Shown: positions 1 through 13,061 of the stretch, piece by piece
Position numbering within the stretch: position 1 is the stretch's first letter
Layout: each line of letters begins with the position of its first letter
Source: Daphnia pulex
Lineage: Eukaryota > Arthropoda > Branchiopoda > Diplostraca > Daphniidae
Length of the DNA stretch: 64,000 nucleotides
NCBI RefSeq assembly: GCF_021134715.1
Contig: NC_060024.1
Coordinates: 8,432,001-8,496,000 of the forward strand
Direction of reading: 5' to 3'
Notes under the pieces: model-generated
Told to the model about the DNA's origin: nothing
Database searches by the model: none
What the model saw: the letters and a program-made list of their open reading frames with translations, nothing else
Program-made: the position numbers and the translations under genes

Positions 1-47
1 TTGTAATATATCTGTCTTTTTTACCGTATTATTTCTGTGATAGTGAT

Positions 48-3000
48 TCAGTTGTATGCCTCAAAATCACGCTCTTCTTTAGTATTAGTTGACCGGTAAT
101 CTTCATCAGATTTTGTTAAAGTTTTGCTGACTGCAGAGTTCGGATATTGTTTGTTTTCATATTTATCCTCGTCGTTTTGTTGTTCGCCAGAGGAGATCAC
201 AAAAAGTTTCTCGTTTAAATCGTAGAGACCTGTTGCTTTGGAGCAATCGAATTCATACCACCAAACACAGACGAAATGTTCCTGACTAAAAATAGTTCCG
301 TTTGGACAGAGGAAGCTCCATTGACGATCCCCTAAACAAATATGGAAAACTTGACAACGGGCAGATACATCGGCATAATAGCCTGGCAGACGTTGCTCTG
401 AACAATTAAATTGATTGTTTGGAAGTTCAGAAAAGATGGGATAATCGGTTCCAGGCTCTCCCGGAATCGCAGAGTAATCTCCCTCACTTTCAGATCCATC
501 GTGGTCGCCAGTTTTATAGTTCTCTGCGATAGCTGCAAAAGATTTGGATGAGTCAGCTTTTTCGTTTAGTTTAGAGTTGTAAGTGGAAAGATAATCAGCA
601 GGTGATTCAATGGGTTGGGTTTTATAATTTGACTTATTTCCCGTGCTGATTGTTGGATAATTTGTGGAACTTGAGCTTTTTTCAATAGACGAATACTCAG
701 TCAAAACTGGGTTGGCTGAAGACGGCCTAACATCAACTGATAGATACTGGTCTGTACTGGTACCAGATTGATAACTAGGGGAATTTCCTTGCTTCTGATA
801 GGAATTCTCATGTTCCACTGGGTCGGAAATGACATAAACTCGATCGTTTGACTTATCCACAGAACTTGGACCAGTATTGGCATAACTAACATAAGGTGTT
901 TCACCAGGAACAAGCACTGAAGTTGGTTTCGTGTTGTAAGCCTTAGCAGGATATTGATTACTGTTGCTTTGTCCTTGAGTAGTTGAAATTGGACTCTGCT
1001 CATAAGAAGTAGGGCTGGTGTATCCCCTTTGTGTTAAATGTGTAGATGTCGCCAATGAGGAATGGGTGGTGGATTCCTCATACCTAGATGTAGTACTGTA
1101 ATAGGATGATGTTCTCTCTTGGGGAGGAATTTTATATGTTTTAGTTGTGGTTTTAGTTGTAGACTCAGTTGAGTATTTCAACGGCGCCGTGGCCTTAGTC
1201 AAAAGAACTGATGGTGACTCGGTTTGAGGATAAGACTTTAATTCTTGTGTGGAATATGGCGATTTGGTCACTGGAGAAATAGACGCAGACTTTGGTTGGT
1301 AAGGTTTTGAAGTAGGAACGTAATTTGGAACATTTTGTTTTTTAGTATCTTCGGTATGTGGTAATAGAGACTCGATTTCTCTGTAGAATCCTGGGGCAGA
1401 ATAACCTGGATTTTTGCTTTCACTGGTGTTAGATTCTTTATTCTTTTTGTAAGGTTCACTTGAGGGTTTTTCTTCCGAGCTAAAAGAAGGAAGACTCGGG
1501 GAATTAAATTTCTTCTTATTTTCAGTGTCCGGAGAAGAATCAACTTCCTTGTGGGAGAGGGAGGCAGAAGGAACTGAAACCTTTGGTTCACTTTCGTCCA
1601 CATGCGACACTTGTGATAGCTTTTTGTCATAAGATTCTTTTGAAGGTTTTTGTTCCTGTGTGCCATGAGAACTACTTGAAACGTAAGATGGGGCATCAAG
1701 TTTCTTCTTTTCTTCGTAATCTGACAGAGACTCGGCTTTCTTGTAGGACTGAGGAATAGGATAAACTGTTGTTTTCGATTTTTCTTTCTCTACATTTAAA
1801 ACATCATGTGGTTTACTCGTTGAAGGTTTATCACTCACGGTTTTGTATTGTGGTGTGGAATAAAGAGATTTGGGGATATCTTCTTTCTTCTTGTTTTCGG
1901 TAGCGGGCGAAGATTTCACATATTTCGATGATGGGGTTTCAGAATAACCTGAATACTTTAACTTGATTTTGTCCACATTATATTCTTTCTTTTCAGTATA
2001 AGAATGTTCTTTCTGTGCATAAGATTCACTTACTTCAGCTGCGGAGGATGGTGTTGTAATCTCTGATTTTGTGGGTGTCTTCAAATAAATTTCGGTTGAT
2101 GGGTAGGCTTTTGTTTCCTTATAGGTAGAAGAAACAGTAGGTTTTGAAATGGATGGTTGGGTCGTCTGGTATTTTAACGTTTCTCCTTTTGAATATGAAT
2201 TATGTTCTGGATAGCTCGCAGAATCAGATACGTACGCAGATGCATAAATCGTTGATTTTAAAGGGGAAATGTAGACTGGAACGGTTTCTGGCAACTTGAC
2301 AACAGAGACATTAGAAACTGCAGACTGAGATTGACTTTTGTGGTGTTGATTATCCGTGGGAAGCTTTTTTCCATATTGGTGGGGTTTCGTAAGTTGAGCT
2401 TGCTGGACAGGATAGGGTGATTTTGCAGGATCGATATTTTGTTGATACGTTACTGTCGATTTAGGGTTTACGGATATGGTCGGATTTGTCTTTAATGCGG
2501 GATTCGCTGCCTTTGTGTTTTGCATTGATGGAGGAATTGATTTTCCACTCTGGAAGGACGTTTCAGGGAAATTGGAGTAATGGTTAGGTATTTGAAGGGA
2601 ATTTGGCCCAACACCAAATACTACTATTCCAGGTCTCGGGGCAGCTGGGCGAACAGGCAATTGTCTTTGTGCCGAAGCTGTTGAATAAACGTTCGAGGGA
2701 GTGTGATAATTGTTGTGTGGAACGTGTAGTTGTGGTAGTTGTTGAGTTGGCAAATTTTGATTCTGATAGGCTTGAACCGAAGGTATAATCCGACGACCTT
2801 TTCCTCTTTTCTACATTTGGTAACAAATTTAGACGCGAATTAATACATATTAATAAACTTAAATATTTTTATTCGGTTTAAAATGCAAATTATTTTTGTT
2901 ACTACTAATTATTTATTTTTGTTCATTGATTTCTAAATAAGTAGGACCTGAAATATAAAACTTACGTGTGAAATGGCGTCTGTGATGTCAAGTATTCCTG

Positions 3001-3713
3001 AAATTTTAAATATGTATAAATGTAAAAATTGTTTCTTGACTCAATATAAAATACTTCAATAAAAAGTAAAATGGTAGATAAACTTAATCAATGTATTTAT
3101 GAACTCAATCTCATTTGTGTTCCGTTTGAAAATAAATCATTACTTCAGATTGGTAAACCATTATAGGGCTCTTTGGGATCTGTTTTCTTTTGCCGTTTAT
3201 CTGGCAACACAGCATGGCTGTGCACTTTTGTAGCGCGAGAACGAGGAGAAGAAGGAGAATGGGACGAATGGGGGAGATGAGGAAACGTTGGTCCCCTTTT
3301 TTTCGTACGCCCTCCTCCCTCCCATTCGCCCCATTCTCCCTCTTCTCCCCGTTCTCGCGCTACAAAAGTGCACAGCCATGTTGCGTTGCCAGATAAAACG
3401 GCAAAAGAAAACAGATCCCAAAGAGCCCTATAATTGTTCAGAATTATTTTTATTTAGTTGAATAATAACATAATTGGTCTTGAAATCAATCAATCAAAAG
3501 ATAATTTTTAACACGAATTTTATCATTTTAAATTTCAAATAATGGAAATTGATTGAAAAATATTTGCTATTTTTGTTTACTCATCAGCATTTAAATTAGC
3601 AAATATTCTTTAATAATTTATTTACTTAAAATTATAATCACTTATTTCGTACTTTAAAAAGGGTTCTTACCTAAAACCAAGATGGTGAAAACCAAAGGTC
3701 TGGCCGCGAACAT
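48..3713 (-). CDS. Secreted ChtBD2 (peritrophin-A) protein, array copy A
   Basis: Three coding exons, 3671-3713, 2966-2997 and 48-2810, give 945 aa. Exon one starts at the ATG at 3713 and encodes a signal peptide (MFAARPLVFTILVLG); a 32-nt micro-exon follows (ILDITDAISH), then a long exon beginning KRGKGRR. All junctions keep phase with GT-AG sites. Residues about 30-820 are low-complexity and rich in Ser, Thr, Pro, Lys and Tyr. Six cysteines at about 828-881, spaced C-x15-C-x5-C-x9-C-x12-C-x7-C, form one type-2 chitin-binding domain, followed by an acidic tail of about 64 aa. One such domain in a secreted protein matches the CPAP1 cuticular class, which binds chitin in cuticle or matrix; that role is inferred. 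This copy differs from the others at several residues (for example Ser for Thr in the ChtBD2). Confidence 0.92.
3162..3432. mobile_element. 271-bp palindromic MITE in copy A intron
   Basis: Nearly the whole segment is an inverted repeat: TATAGGGCTCTTTGGGATC at the left matches its reverse complement at the right, and arms of about 110 bp include a GC-rich core. Flanking bases fit a TA target duplication, as for Tc1/mariner-type MITEs. It sits between the signal-peptide exon and the micro-exon. Short open frames on both strands here are by-products of the palindrome. Confidence 0.8.
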
Positions 3714-4062
3714 TTTTACAGATTAGTCGAAGATAGATGATTATATAAATCTAAAAATAATTAAACAATGAATGTTTTACGGTAAAATAATCTGTACATT
3801 GACTTGAAAAATAGAAACTAGGCAAACTGAAAAATATCTATCTAAAATCACATTAATTCCTGGAACTTTGAGGAAGCAAATACTATTCGATACCGATGTG
3901 GATAAACCAATACTTTAAAATAATAGCTGGAAAACAAAGAGTTGTTTTTTTCTAAAAAATATAAAATTACCTTTAATTCTCTGTTTTGAACTACTCTTAT
4001 TACACTGTACTGCTTTGAAGGTGTGGAAGTGATATGATTTCCTATCAACAATTTGAGTGACT

Positions 4063-4068
4063 CTTATA
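4063..4068 (-). promoter_or_regulatory. TATA box of copy A
   Basis: On the minus strand the sequence reads GGTATAAGAG. It lies about 90 bases upstream of a splice donor (intron start 3970, exon end 3971), which suggests a non-coding first exon of roughly 3971-4037. The acceptor of the next exon is at 3750 (TTTTTAG), giving a 37-nt leader before the ATG at 3713. The TATA box, donor and acceptor are all kept in the diverged copy D, which supports function. Confidence 0.7.
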
Positions 4069-4160
4069 CCACGTGAAATGAAAGTTTTCGTTTTAGTTGC
4101 GAACATTACGCAATACAAAAACCAAAGGGCTGGACTCCAACAAATTCACGTGAATCGATG

Positions 4161-6500
4161 ACTGCCGCAAGGTCCACCTGAAAAAGTTACTTGTTAAGTA
4201 CAATGACATCCACTTCGTAAAGTATAATTTAGTATCAACTAACTTTTTTGTCCTCAGTGTATCATTCTTTCTTTTTGGGCCTAAACTACGCTGTGTTTAA
4301 ATTATATTTAGTGACTTTAATTATTTTACGCCTTCCCAATTAAATGACCATAAATCATTTTAAGGAATTTACGAAAGAATTTCTATATCTATTTTGTAGC
4401 TTGAAGAGTAAATGTGCACTTCAATTGTTAATACGCAGAAACCTGTTTAGCCTGTTCGGTATAGAATTATTGTTAGAGGTCATAAAAAGAGGGTGTTTTT
4501 ATGTAAAATATATTTATTCTCTTTTACCCAAGAAGGAAATTTTTTATTTGACGAGAGAAAGTTGACGAAAAGATTCGTGGTTTCAATGTTTTTCCTTGAT
4601 GGCAGGCAGAGAGTTGAATTGGAAAAGCTAGCCTTTCCATAGTTGACAACGCCCAAATAATTATTTTAATGAAAACTTTTGAAAAATTATTTTGGTGTTC
4701 AACTCAATTGAAGATTATAAAAATCTGGATAAATTAGCTATTTAAGGTTCTTCTTATTATCTAACTGGCGCAATATTTCATAAAATGCGCCTCATGATTA
4801 TGTTGTCTTCTATTATCAATTATTAATCGAAGATAAAGACTTATTTCATGCACAAAATTAATTCTATGTGTTTTTATGTCATGTAAAAATTACCAATGTC
4901 GCAGGCACTGATGCATAATTCATCCTCGAAATTTAATTTTTTTCTTGGTTTCTGTTTTCTTTGTTGAGTTAGTTTTTGTCTAGTTTCTCGCCGTCTTCTT
5001 CAAATTAACATTTTCATTGTCCTCTTCATCTTAGTTGTGATATTTTACAATATATATAAATGCCGTTCCCTACTTGGAGAAATCTGCTAGATTCTCCAAT
5101 TTAGATTATTCCAAAAGTTATCACAATTGGCTCCATAGGTTTGGCCCTTCTCGAATCTGTCGGCTTTTATTGTCGTGGATCCGTAGTAAATTCATTAAAC
5201 CACATAGGCGTTCTCCAAAGATCGATTTTAATAGTCTCTTACTGATTCAAATAAATTTATAGCTGAATGAGAGCTTTGCGGTTTTGGTAGTGGTAGCGTA
5301 ACTCCCTTCTTGTTGGAGAATGTAACTCGTTCATGTCTTATTGACAAGAAAATGGTATATGTGAGGGAGTTTGGTTCTGATTGTTTTACCTTATTGAATG
5401 TGATTGTTTAATAACCCTGTGAAAAACTGCAAAAGCAATGACGCAATTTTCAAACTAAACTGTTTTTCATTCTCCAAAATTTGTTTGGGTTTTATAGTTT
5501 CCGCATTGAACTTTGTAATATTTACATTGAAAACTATCAAACACCCATTTTGCTGATGTATTTTGGTAAAAAATCGAGTTTAGTTTTGATTCTGAATTAA
5601 AACAATGCAAACGGGGAAAACAACAGCAGAGTGCTTCTCTAGTTGAATTTATTTCTATAAAATTTGGGAAGGTTTAGAAATACTTGTTTAGCCTCTCCAA
5701 GAAAGGATATATCTACACGCAAACACTTACAGTACTTACCTATAAAGTTTTAGAACGCGTGAGAGAACCTTATGGAATTAGGCAATTTTCTCGGCGCTCC
5801 CAAAAATGGAATTTCGTCGGAGAGAAAGATAAAGTTTTCATCTTCAAATAAATCACAGTTTAGAATCGCTTGTTAAACAAGTGAAGTTTGAAAATTAATC
5901 GCGGTACAATGTAACCCCTACTGTGATGGCCTTTAAGTTAGAAACGGTCAAAACTAGAAAGATGGGATGAGTTTTAAAATTGCTTTCTCTTATAACTCTT
6001 CCACTTCTACTATTATTTGATGCCTATAATTAGTAAATCGTGTAACTTTAAGGCATCTGTTCAAATGCCTAGAATAATATTTTCCTGGAAAATATTGAAA
6101 AAGCAAGATAAACACAACTGGTGCATATAGTAAATATGTAGTGTAAAATATTTGTATTTAAAATCTGAAACAATGTACATCGATGCAGTGAAATTTATAA
6201 GTATACATTTTGAGATGAAAAATTGCATAACATATACAAAATGAGACAGTTTTCCTTTAAAAATAAACTTTTGTGTGGCTGCTGATGCTATTTAGAACTT
6301 TTAATTTAAAATATTTCTGAATATTCGCCTGGCGAAAGCCAGATTGGCGTTGTAACCAAGTCACATTAAAATATTGTAGATTTTAAATAGATCAGCTGCG
6401 CATCAACATCATTTTTTGCATAAAAATAGTACACACAAATATGTAGAGAAAATTAAGTAAGTAAATCACTTTTGGTTAACATAAGGAACACAAGAAACAC
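4161..6500. other. Array spacer upstream of copy A (also 10668-13007, 17175-19514)
   Basis: About 2.3 kb of AT-rich DNA between the promoter of one copy and the poly(A) region of the next. No convincing coding region was found; short frames such as 4344-4565 and 5074-5262 are untyped and identical in each unit, so conservation cannot be used as a test. A good minus-strand donor (CTTTATAG then GTAAGTACT, exon end 5740) could mark an alternative upstream leader exon. A TTTATT hexamer at 6502-6507 is AATAAA on the minus strand, 48 bases past the stop of copy B, and serves as its likely poly(A) signal. Confidence 0.6.
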
Positions 6501-6554
6501 CTTTATTTTGTAATATATCTGTCTTTTTTACCGTATTATTTCTGTGATAGTGAT

Positions 6555-9500
6555 TCAGTTGTATGCCTCAAAATCACGCTCTTCTTTAGTATTAGTTGAC
6601 CGGTAATCTTCATCAGATTTTGTTAAAGTTTTGCTGACTGCAGAGTTCGGATATTGTTTGTTTTCATATTTATCCTCGTCGTTTTGTTGTTCGCCAGAGG
6701 AGATCACAAAAAGTTTCTCGTTTAAATCGTAGAGACCTGTTGCTTTGGAGCAATCGAATTCATACCACCAAACACAGACGAAATGTTCCTGACTAAAAAT
6801 AGTTCCGTTTGGACAGAGGAAGCTCCATTGACGATCCCCTAAACAAATATGGAAAACTTGACAACGGGCAGTTACATCGGCATAATAGCCTGGCAGACGT
6901 TGCTCTGAACAATTAAATTGATTGTTTGGAAGTTCAGAAAAGATGGGATAATCGGTTCCAGGCTCTCCCGGAATCGCAGAGTAATCTCCCTCACTTTCAG
7001 ATCCATCGTGGTCGCCAGTTTTATAGTTCTCTGCGATAGCTGCAAAAGATTTGGATGAGTCAGCTTTTTCGTTTAGTTTAGAGTTGTAAGTGGAAAGATA
7101 ATCAGCAGGTGATTCAATGGGTTGGGTTTTATAATTTGACTTATTTCCCGTGCTGATTGTTGGATAATTTGTGGAACTTGAGCTTTTTTCAATAGACGAA
7201 TACTCAGTCAAAACTGGGTTGGCTGAAGACGGCCTAACATCAACTGATAGATACTGGTCTGTACTGGTACCAGATTGATAACTAGGAGAATTTCCTTGCT
7301 TCTGATAGGAATTCTCATGTTCCACTGGGTCGGAAATGACATAAACTCGATCGTTTGACTTATCCACAGAACTTGGACCAGTATTGGCATAACTAACATA
7401 AGGTGTTTCACCAGGAACAAGCACTGAAGTTGGTTTCATGTTGTAAGCCTTAGCAGGATATTGATTACTGTCGCTTTGTCCTTGAGTAGTTGAAATTGGA
7501 CTCTGCTCATAAGAAGTAGGGCTGGTGTATCCCCTTTGTGTTAAATGTGTAGATGTCGCCAATGAGGAATGGGTGGTGGATTCCTCATACCTAGATGTAG
7601 TACTGTAATAGGATGATGTTCTCTCTTGGGGAGGAATTTTATATGTTTTAGTTGTGGTTTTAGTTGTAGACTCAGTTGAGTATTTCAACGGCGCCGTGGC
7701 CTTAGTCAAAAGAACTGATGGTGACTCGGTTTGAGGATAAGACTTTAATTCTTGTGTGGAATATGGCGATTTGGTCACTGGAGAAATAGACGCAGACTTT
7801 GGTTGGTAAGGTTTTGAAGTAGGAACGTAATTTGGAACATTTTGTTTTTTAGTATCTTCGGTATGTGGTAATAGAGACTCGATTTCTCTGTAGAATCCTG
7901 GGGCAGAATAACCTGGATTTTTGCTTTCACTGGTGTTAGATTCTTTATTCTTTTTGTAAGGTTCACTTGAGGGTTTTTCTTCCGAGCTAAAAGAAGGAAG
8001 ACTCGGGGAATTAAATTTCTTCTTATTTTCAGTGTCCGGAGAAGAATCAACTTCCTTGTGGGAGAGGGAGGCAGAAGGAACTGAAACCTTTGGTTCACTT
8101 TCGTCCACATGCGACACTTGTGATAGCTTTTTGTCATAAGATTCTTTTGAAGGTTTTTGTTCCTGTGTGCCATGAGAACTACTTGAAACGTAAGATGGGG
8201 CATCAAGTTTCTTCTTTTCTTCGTAATCTGACAGAGACTCGGCTTTCTTGTAGGACTGAGGAATAGGATAAACTATTGTTTTCGATTTTTCTTTCTCTAC
8301 ATTTGAAACATCATGTGGTTTACTCGTTGAAGGTTTATCACTCACGGTTTTGTATTGTGGTGTGGAATAAAGAGATTTGGGGATATCTTCTTTCTTCTTG
8401 TTTTCGGTAGCGGGCGAAGATTTCACATATTTCGATGATGGGGTTTCAGAATAACCTGAATACTTTAACTTGATTTTGTCCACATTATATTCTTTCTTTT
8501 CAGTATAAGAATGTTCTTTCTGTGCATAAGATTCACTTACTTCAGCTGCGGAGGATGGTGTTGTAATCTCTGATTTTGTGGGTGTCTTCAAATAAATTTC
8601 GGTTGATGGGTAGGCTTTTGTTTCCTTATAGGTAGAAGAAACAGTAGGTTTTGAAATGGATGGTTGGGTCGTCTGGTATTTTAACGTTTCTCCTTTTGAA
8701 TATGAATTATGTTCTGGATAGCTCGCAGAATCAGATACGTACGCAGATGCATAAATCGTTGATTTTAAAGGGGAAATGTAGACTGGAACGGTTTCTGGCA
8801 ACTTGACAACAGAGACATTAGAAACTGCAGACTGAGATTGACTTTTGTGGTGTTGATTATCCGTGGGAAGCTTTTTTCCATATTGGTGGGGTTTCGTAAG
8901 TTGAGCTTGCTGGACAGGATAGGGTGATTTTGCAGGATCGATATTTTGTTGATACGTTACTGTCGATTTAGGGTTTACGGATATGGTCGGATTTGTCTTT
9001 AATGCGGGATTCGCTGCCTTTGTGTTTTGCATTGATGGAGGAATTGATTTTCCACTCTGGAAGGACGTTTCAGGGAAATTGGAGTAATGGTTAGGTATTT
9101 GAAGGGAATTTGGCCCAACACCAAATACTACTATTCCAGGTCTCGGGGCAGCTGGGCGAACAGGCAATTGTCTTTGTGCCGAAGCTGTTGAATAAACGTT
9201 CGAGGGAGTGTGATAATTGTTGTGTGGAACGTGTAGTTGTGGTAGTTGTTGAGTTGGCAAATTTTGATTCTGATAGGCTTGAACCGAAGGTATAATCCGA
9301 CGACCTTTTCCTCTTTTCTACATTTGGTAACAAATTTAGACGCGAATTAATACATATTAATAAACTTAAATATTTTTATTCGGTTTAAAATGCAAATTAT
9401 TTTTGTTACTACTAATTATTTATTTTTGTTCATTGATTTCTAAATAAGTAGGACCTGAAATATAAAACTTACGTGTGAAATGGCGTCTGTGATGTCAAGT

Positions 9501-10220
9501 ATTCCTGAAATTTTAAATATGTATAAATGTAAAAATTGTTTCTTGACTCAATATAAAATACTTCAATAAAAAGTAAAATGGTAGATAAACTTAATCAATG
9601 TATTTATGAACTCAATCTCATTTGTGTTCCGTTTGAAAATAAATCATTACTTCAGATTGGTAAACCATTATAGGGCTCTTTGGGATCTGTTTTCTTTTGC
9701 CGTTTATCTGGCAACACAGCATGGCTGTGCACTTTTGTAGCGCGAGAACGAGGAGAAGAAGGAGAATGGGACGAATGGGGGAGATGAGGAAACGTTGGTC
9801 CCCTTTTTTTCGTACGCCCTCCTCCCTCCCATTCGCCCCATTCTCCCTCTTCTCCCCGTTCTCGCGCTACAAAAGTGCACAGCCATGTTGCGTTGCCAGA
9901 TAAAACGGCAAAAGAAAACAGATCCCAAAGAGCCCTATAATTGTTCAGAATTATTTTTATTTAGTTGAATAATAACATAATTGGTCTTGAAATCAATCAA
10001 TCAAAAGATAATTTTTAACACGAATTTTATCATTTTAAATTTCAAATAATGGAAATTGATTGAAAAATATTTGCTATTTTTGTTTACTCATCAGCATTTA
10101 AATTAGCAAATATTCTTTAATAATTTATTTACTTAAAATTATAATCACTTATTTCGTACTTTAAAAAGGGTTCTTACCTAAAACCAAGATGGTGAAAACC
10201 AAAGGTCTGGCCGCGAACAT
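6555..10220 (-). CDS. Secreted ChtBD2 (peritrophin-A) protein, array copy B
   Basis: Same three coding exons as copy A shifted by 6,507 bp: 10178-10220, 9473-9504 and 6555-9317, giving 945 aa. Signal peptide, 32-nt micro-exon, low-complexity Ser/Thr/Lys/Tyr-rich body and single six-cysteine ChtBD2 domain are all present. The protein of the main exon is identical to that of copy C. Likely poly(A) signal at 6502-6507. A first non-coding exon is predicted downstream of the TATA box at 10570. Extracellular matrix or cuticle role inferred from the domain. Confidence 0.92.
9669..9939. mobile_element. Palindromic MITE in copy B intron
   Basis: Identical in place and structure to the element at 3162-3432; copied with the tandem unit rather than inserted independently. 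Confidence 0.8.
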
Positions 10221-10569
10221 TTTTACAGATTAGTCGAAGATAGATGATTATATAAATCTAAAAATAATTAAACAATGAATGTTTTACGGTAAAATAATCT
10301 GTACATTGACTTGAAAAATAGAAACTAGGCAAACTGAAAAATATCTATCTAAAATCACATTAATTCCTGGAACTTTGAGGAAGCAAATACTATTCGATAC
10401 CGATGTGGATAAACCAATACTTTAAAATAATAGCTGGAAAACAAAGAGTTGTTTTTTTCTAAAAAATATAAAATTACCTTTAATTCTCTGTTTTGAACTA
10501 CTCTTATTACACTGTACTGCTTTGAAGGTGTGGAAGTGATATGATTTCCTATCAACAATTTGAGTGACT

Positions 10570-10575
10570 CTTATA
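10570..10575 (-). promoter_or_regulatory. TATA box of copy B
   Basis: GGTATAAGAG on the minus strand, at the position equivalent to 4063 in unit A, upstream of the predicted first-exon donor (exon end 10478). Confidence 0.7.
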
Positions 10576-13061
10576 CCACGTGAAATGAAAGTTTTCGTTT
10601 TAGTTGCGAACATTACGCAATACAAAAACCAAAGGGCTGGACTCCAACAAATTCACGTGAATCGATGACTGCCGCAAGGTCCACCTGAAAAAGTTACTTG
10701 TTAAGTACAATGACATCCACTTCGTAAAGTATAATTTAGTATCAACTAACTTTTTTGTCCTCAGTGTATCATTCTTTCTTTTTGGGCCTAAACTACGCTG
10801 TGTTTAAATTATATTTAGTGACTTTAATTATTTTACGCCTTCCCAATTAAATGACCATAAATCATTTTAAGGAATTTACGAAAGAATTTCTATATCTATT
10901 TTGTAGCTTGAAGAGTAAATGTGCACTTCAATTGTTAATACGCAGAAACCTGTTTAGCCTGTTCGGTATAGAATTATTGTTAGAGGTCATAAAAAGAGGG
11001 TGTTTTTATGTAAAATATATTTATTCTCTTTTACCCAAGAAGGAAATTTTTTATTTGACGAGAGAAAGTTGACGAAAAGATTCGTGGTTTCAATGTTTTT
11101 CCTTGATGGCAGGCAGAGAGTTGAATTGGAAAAGCTAGCCTTTCCATAGTTGACAACGCCCAAATAATTATTTTAATGAAAACTTTTGAAAAATTATTTT
11201 GGTGTTCAACTCAATTGAAGATTATAAAAATCTGGATAAATTAGCTATTTAAGGTTCTTCTTATTATCTAACTGGCGCAATATTTCATAAAATGCGCCTC
11301 ATGATTATGTTGTCTTCTATTATCAATTATTAATCGAAGATAAAGACTTATTTCATGCACAAAATTAATTCTATGTGTTTTTATGTCATGTAAAAATTAC
11401 CAATGTCGCAGGCACTGATGCATAATTCATCCTCGAAATTTAATTTTTTTCTTGGTTTCTGTTTTCTTTGTTGAGTTAGTTTTTGTCTAGTTTCTCGCCG
11501 TCTTCTTCAAATTAACATTTTCATTGTCCTCTTCATCTTAGTTGTGATATTTTACAATATATATAAATGCCGTTCCCTACTTGGAGAAATCTGCTAGATT
11601 CTCCAATTTAGATTATTCCAAAAGTTATCACAATTGGCTCCATAGGTTTGGCCCTTCTCGAATCTGTCGGCTTTTATTGTCGTGGATCCGTAGTAAATTC
11701 ATTAAACCACATAGGCGTTCTCCAAAGATCGATTTTAATAGTCTCTTACTGATTCAAATAAATTTATAGCTGAATGAGAGCTTTGCGGTTTTGGTAGTGG
11801 TAGCGTAACTCCCTTCTTGTTGGAGAATGTAACTCGTTCATGTCTTATTGACAAGAAAATGGTATATGTGAGGGAGTTTGGTTCTGATTGTTTTACCTTA
11901 TTGAATGTGATTGTTTAATAACCCTGTGAAAAACTGCAAAAGCAATGACGCAATTTTCAAACTAAACTGTTTTTCATTCTCCAAAATTTGTTTGGGTTTT
12001 ATAGTTTCCGCATTGAACTTTGTAATATTTACATTGAAAACTATCAAACACCCATTTTGCTGATGTATTTTGGTAAAAAATCGAGTTTAGTTTTGATTCT
12101 GAATTAAAACAATGCAAACGGGGAAAACAACAGCAGAGTGCTTCTCTAGTTGAATTTATTTCTATAAAATTTGGGAAGGTTTAGAAATACTTGTTTAGCC
12201 TCTCCAAGAAAGGATATATCTACACGCAAACACTTACAGTACTTACCTATAAAGTTTTAGAACGCGTGAGAGAACCTTATGGAATTAGGCAATTTTCTCG
12301 GCGCTCCCAAAAATGGAATTTCGTCGGAGAGAAAGATAAAGTTTTCATCTTCAAATAAATCACAGTTTAGAATCGCTTGTTAAACAAGTGAAGTTTGAAA
12401 ATTAATCGCGGTACAATGTAACCCCTACTGTGATGGCCTTTAAGTTAGAAACGGTCAAAACTAGAAAGATGGGATGAGTTTTAAAATTGCTTTCTCTTAT
12501 AACTCTTCCACTTCTACTATTATTTGATGCCTATAATTAGTAAATCGTGTAACTTTAAGGCATCTGTTCAAATGCCTAGAATAATATTTTCCTGGAAAAT
12601 ATTGAAAAAGCAAGATAAACACAACTGGTGCATATAGTAAATATGTAGTGTAAAATATTTGTATTTAAAATCTGAAACAATGTACATCGATGCAGTGAAA
12701 TTTATAAGTATACATTTTGAGATGAAAAATTGCATAACATATACAAAATGAGACAGTTTTCCTTTAAAAATAAACTTTTGTGTGGCTGCTGATGCTATTT
12801 AGAACTTTTAATTTAAAATATTTCTGAATATTCGCCTGGCGAAAGCCAGATTGGCGTTGTAACCAAGTCACATTAAAATATTGTAGATTTTAAATAGATC
12901 AGCTGCGCATCAACATCATTTTTTGCATAAAAATAGTACACACAAATATGTAGAGAAAATTAAGTAAGTAAATCACTTTTGGTTAACATAAGGAACACAA
13001 GAAACACCTTTATTTTGTAATATATCTGTCTTTTTTACCGTATTATTTCTGTGATAGTGAT

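Noticed and set aside
1268-1699. 143-aa same-strand frame inside the main exon, repeated in each unit
   Set aside because: A shifted-frame shadow of the low-complexity coding exon with no signals of its own.
2753-2810. Start of the 901-aa frame at the TTG near 2753
   Set aside because: The frame continues upstream to a splice acceptor at 2811, and spliced exons supply an ATG and signal peptide.
3190-3421. Overlapping open frames on both strands (68 and 74 aa) in each array unit
   Set aside because: They lie in a palindromic MITE, so the two frames are mirror products of the inverted repeat, with Arg-rich low-complexity content.
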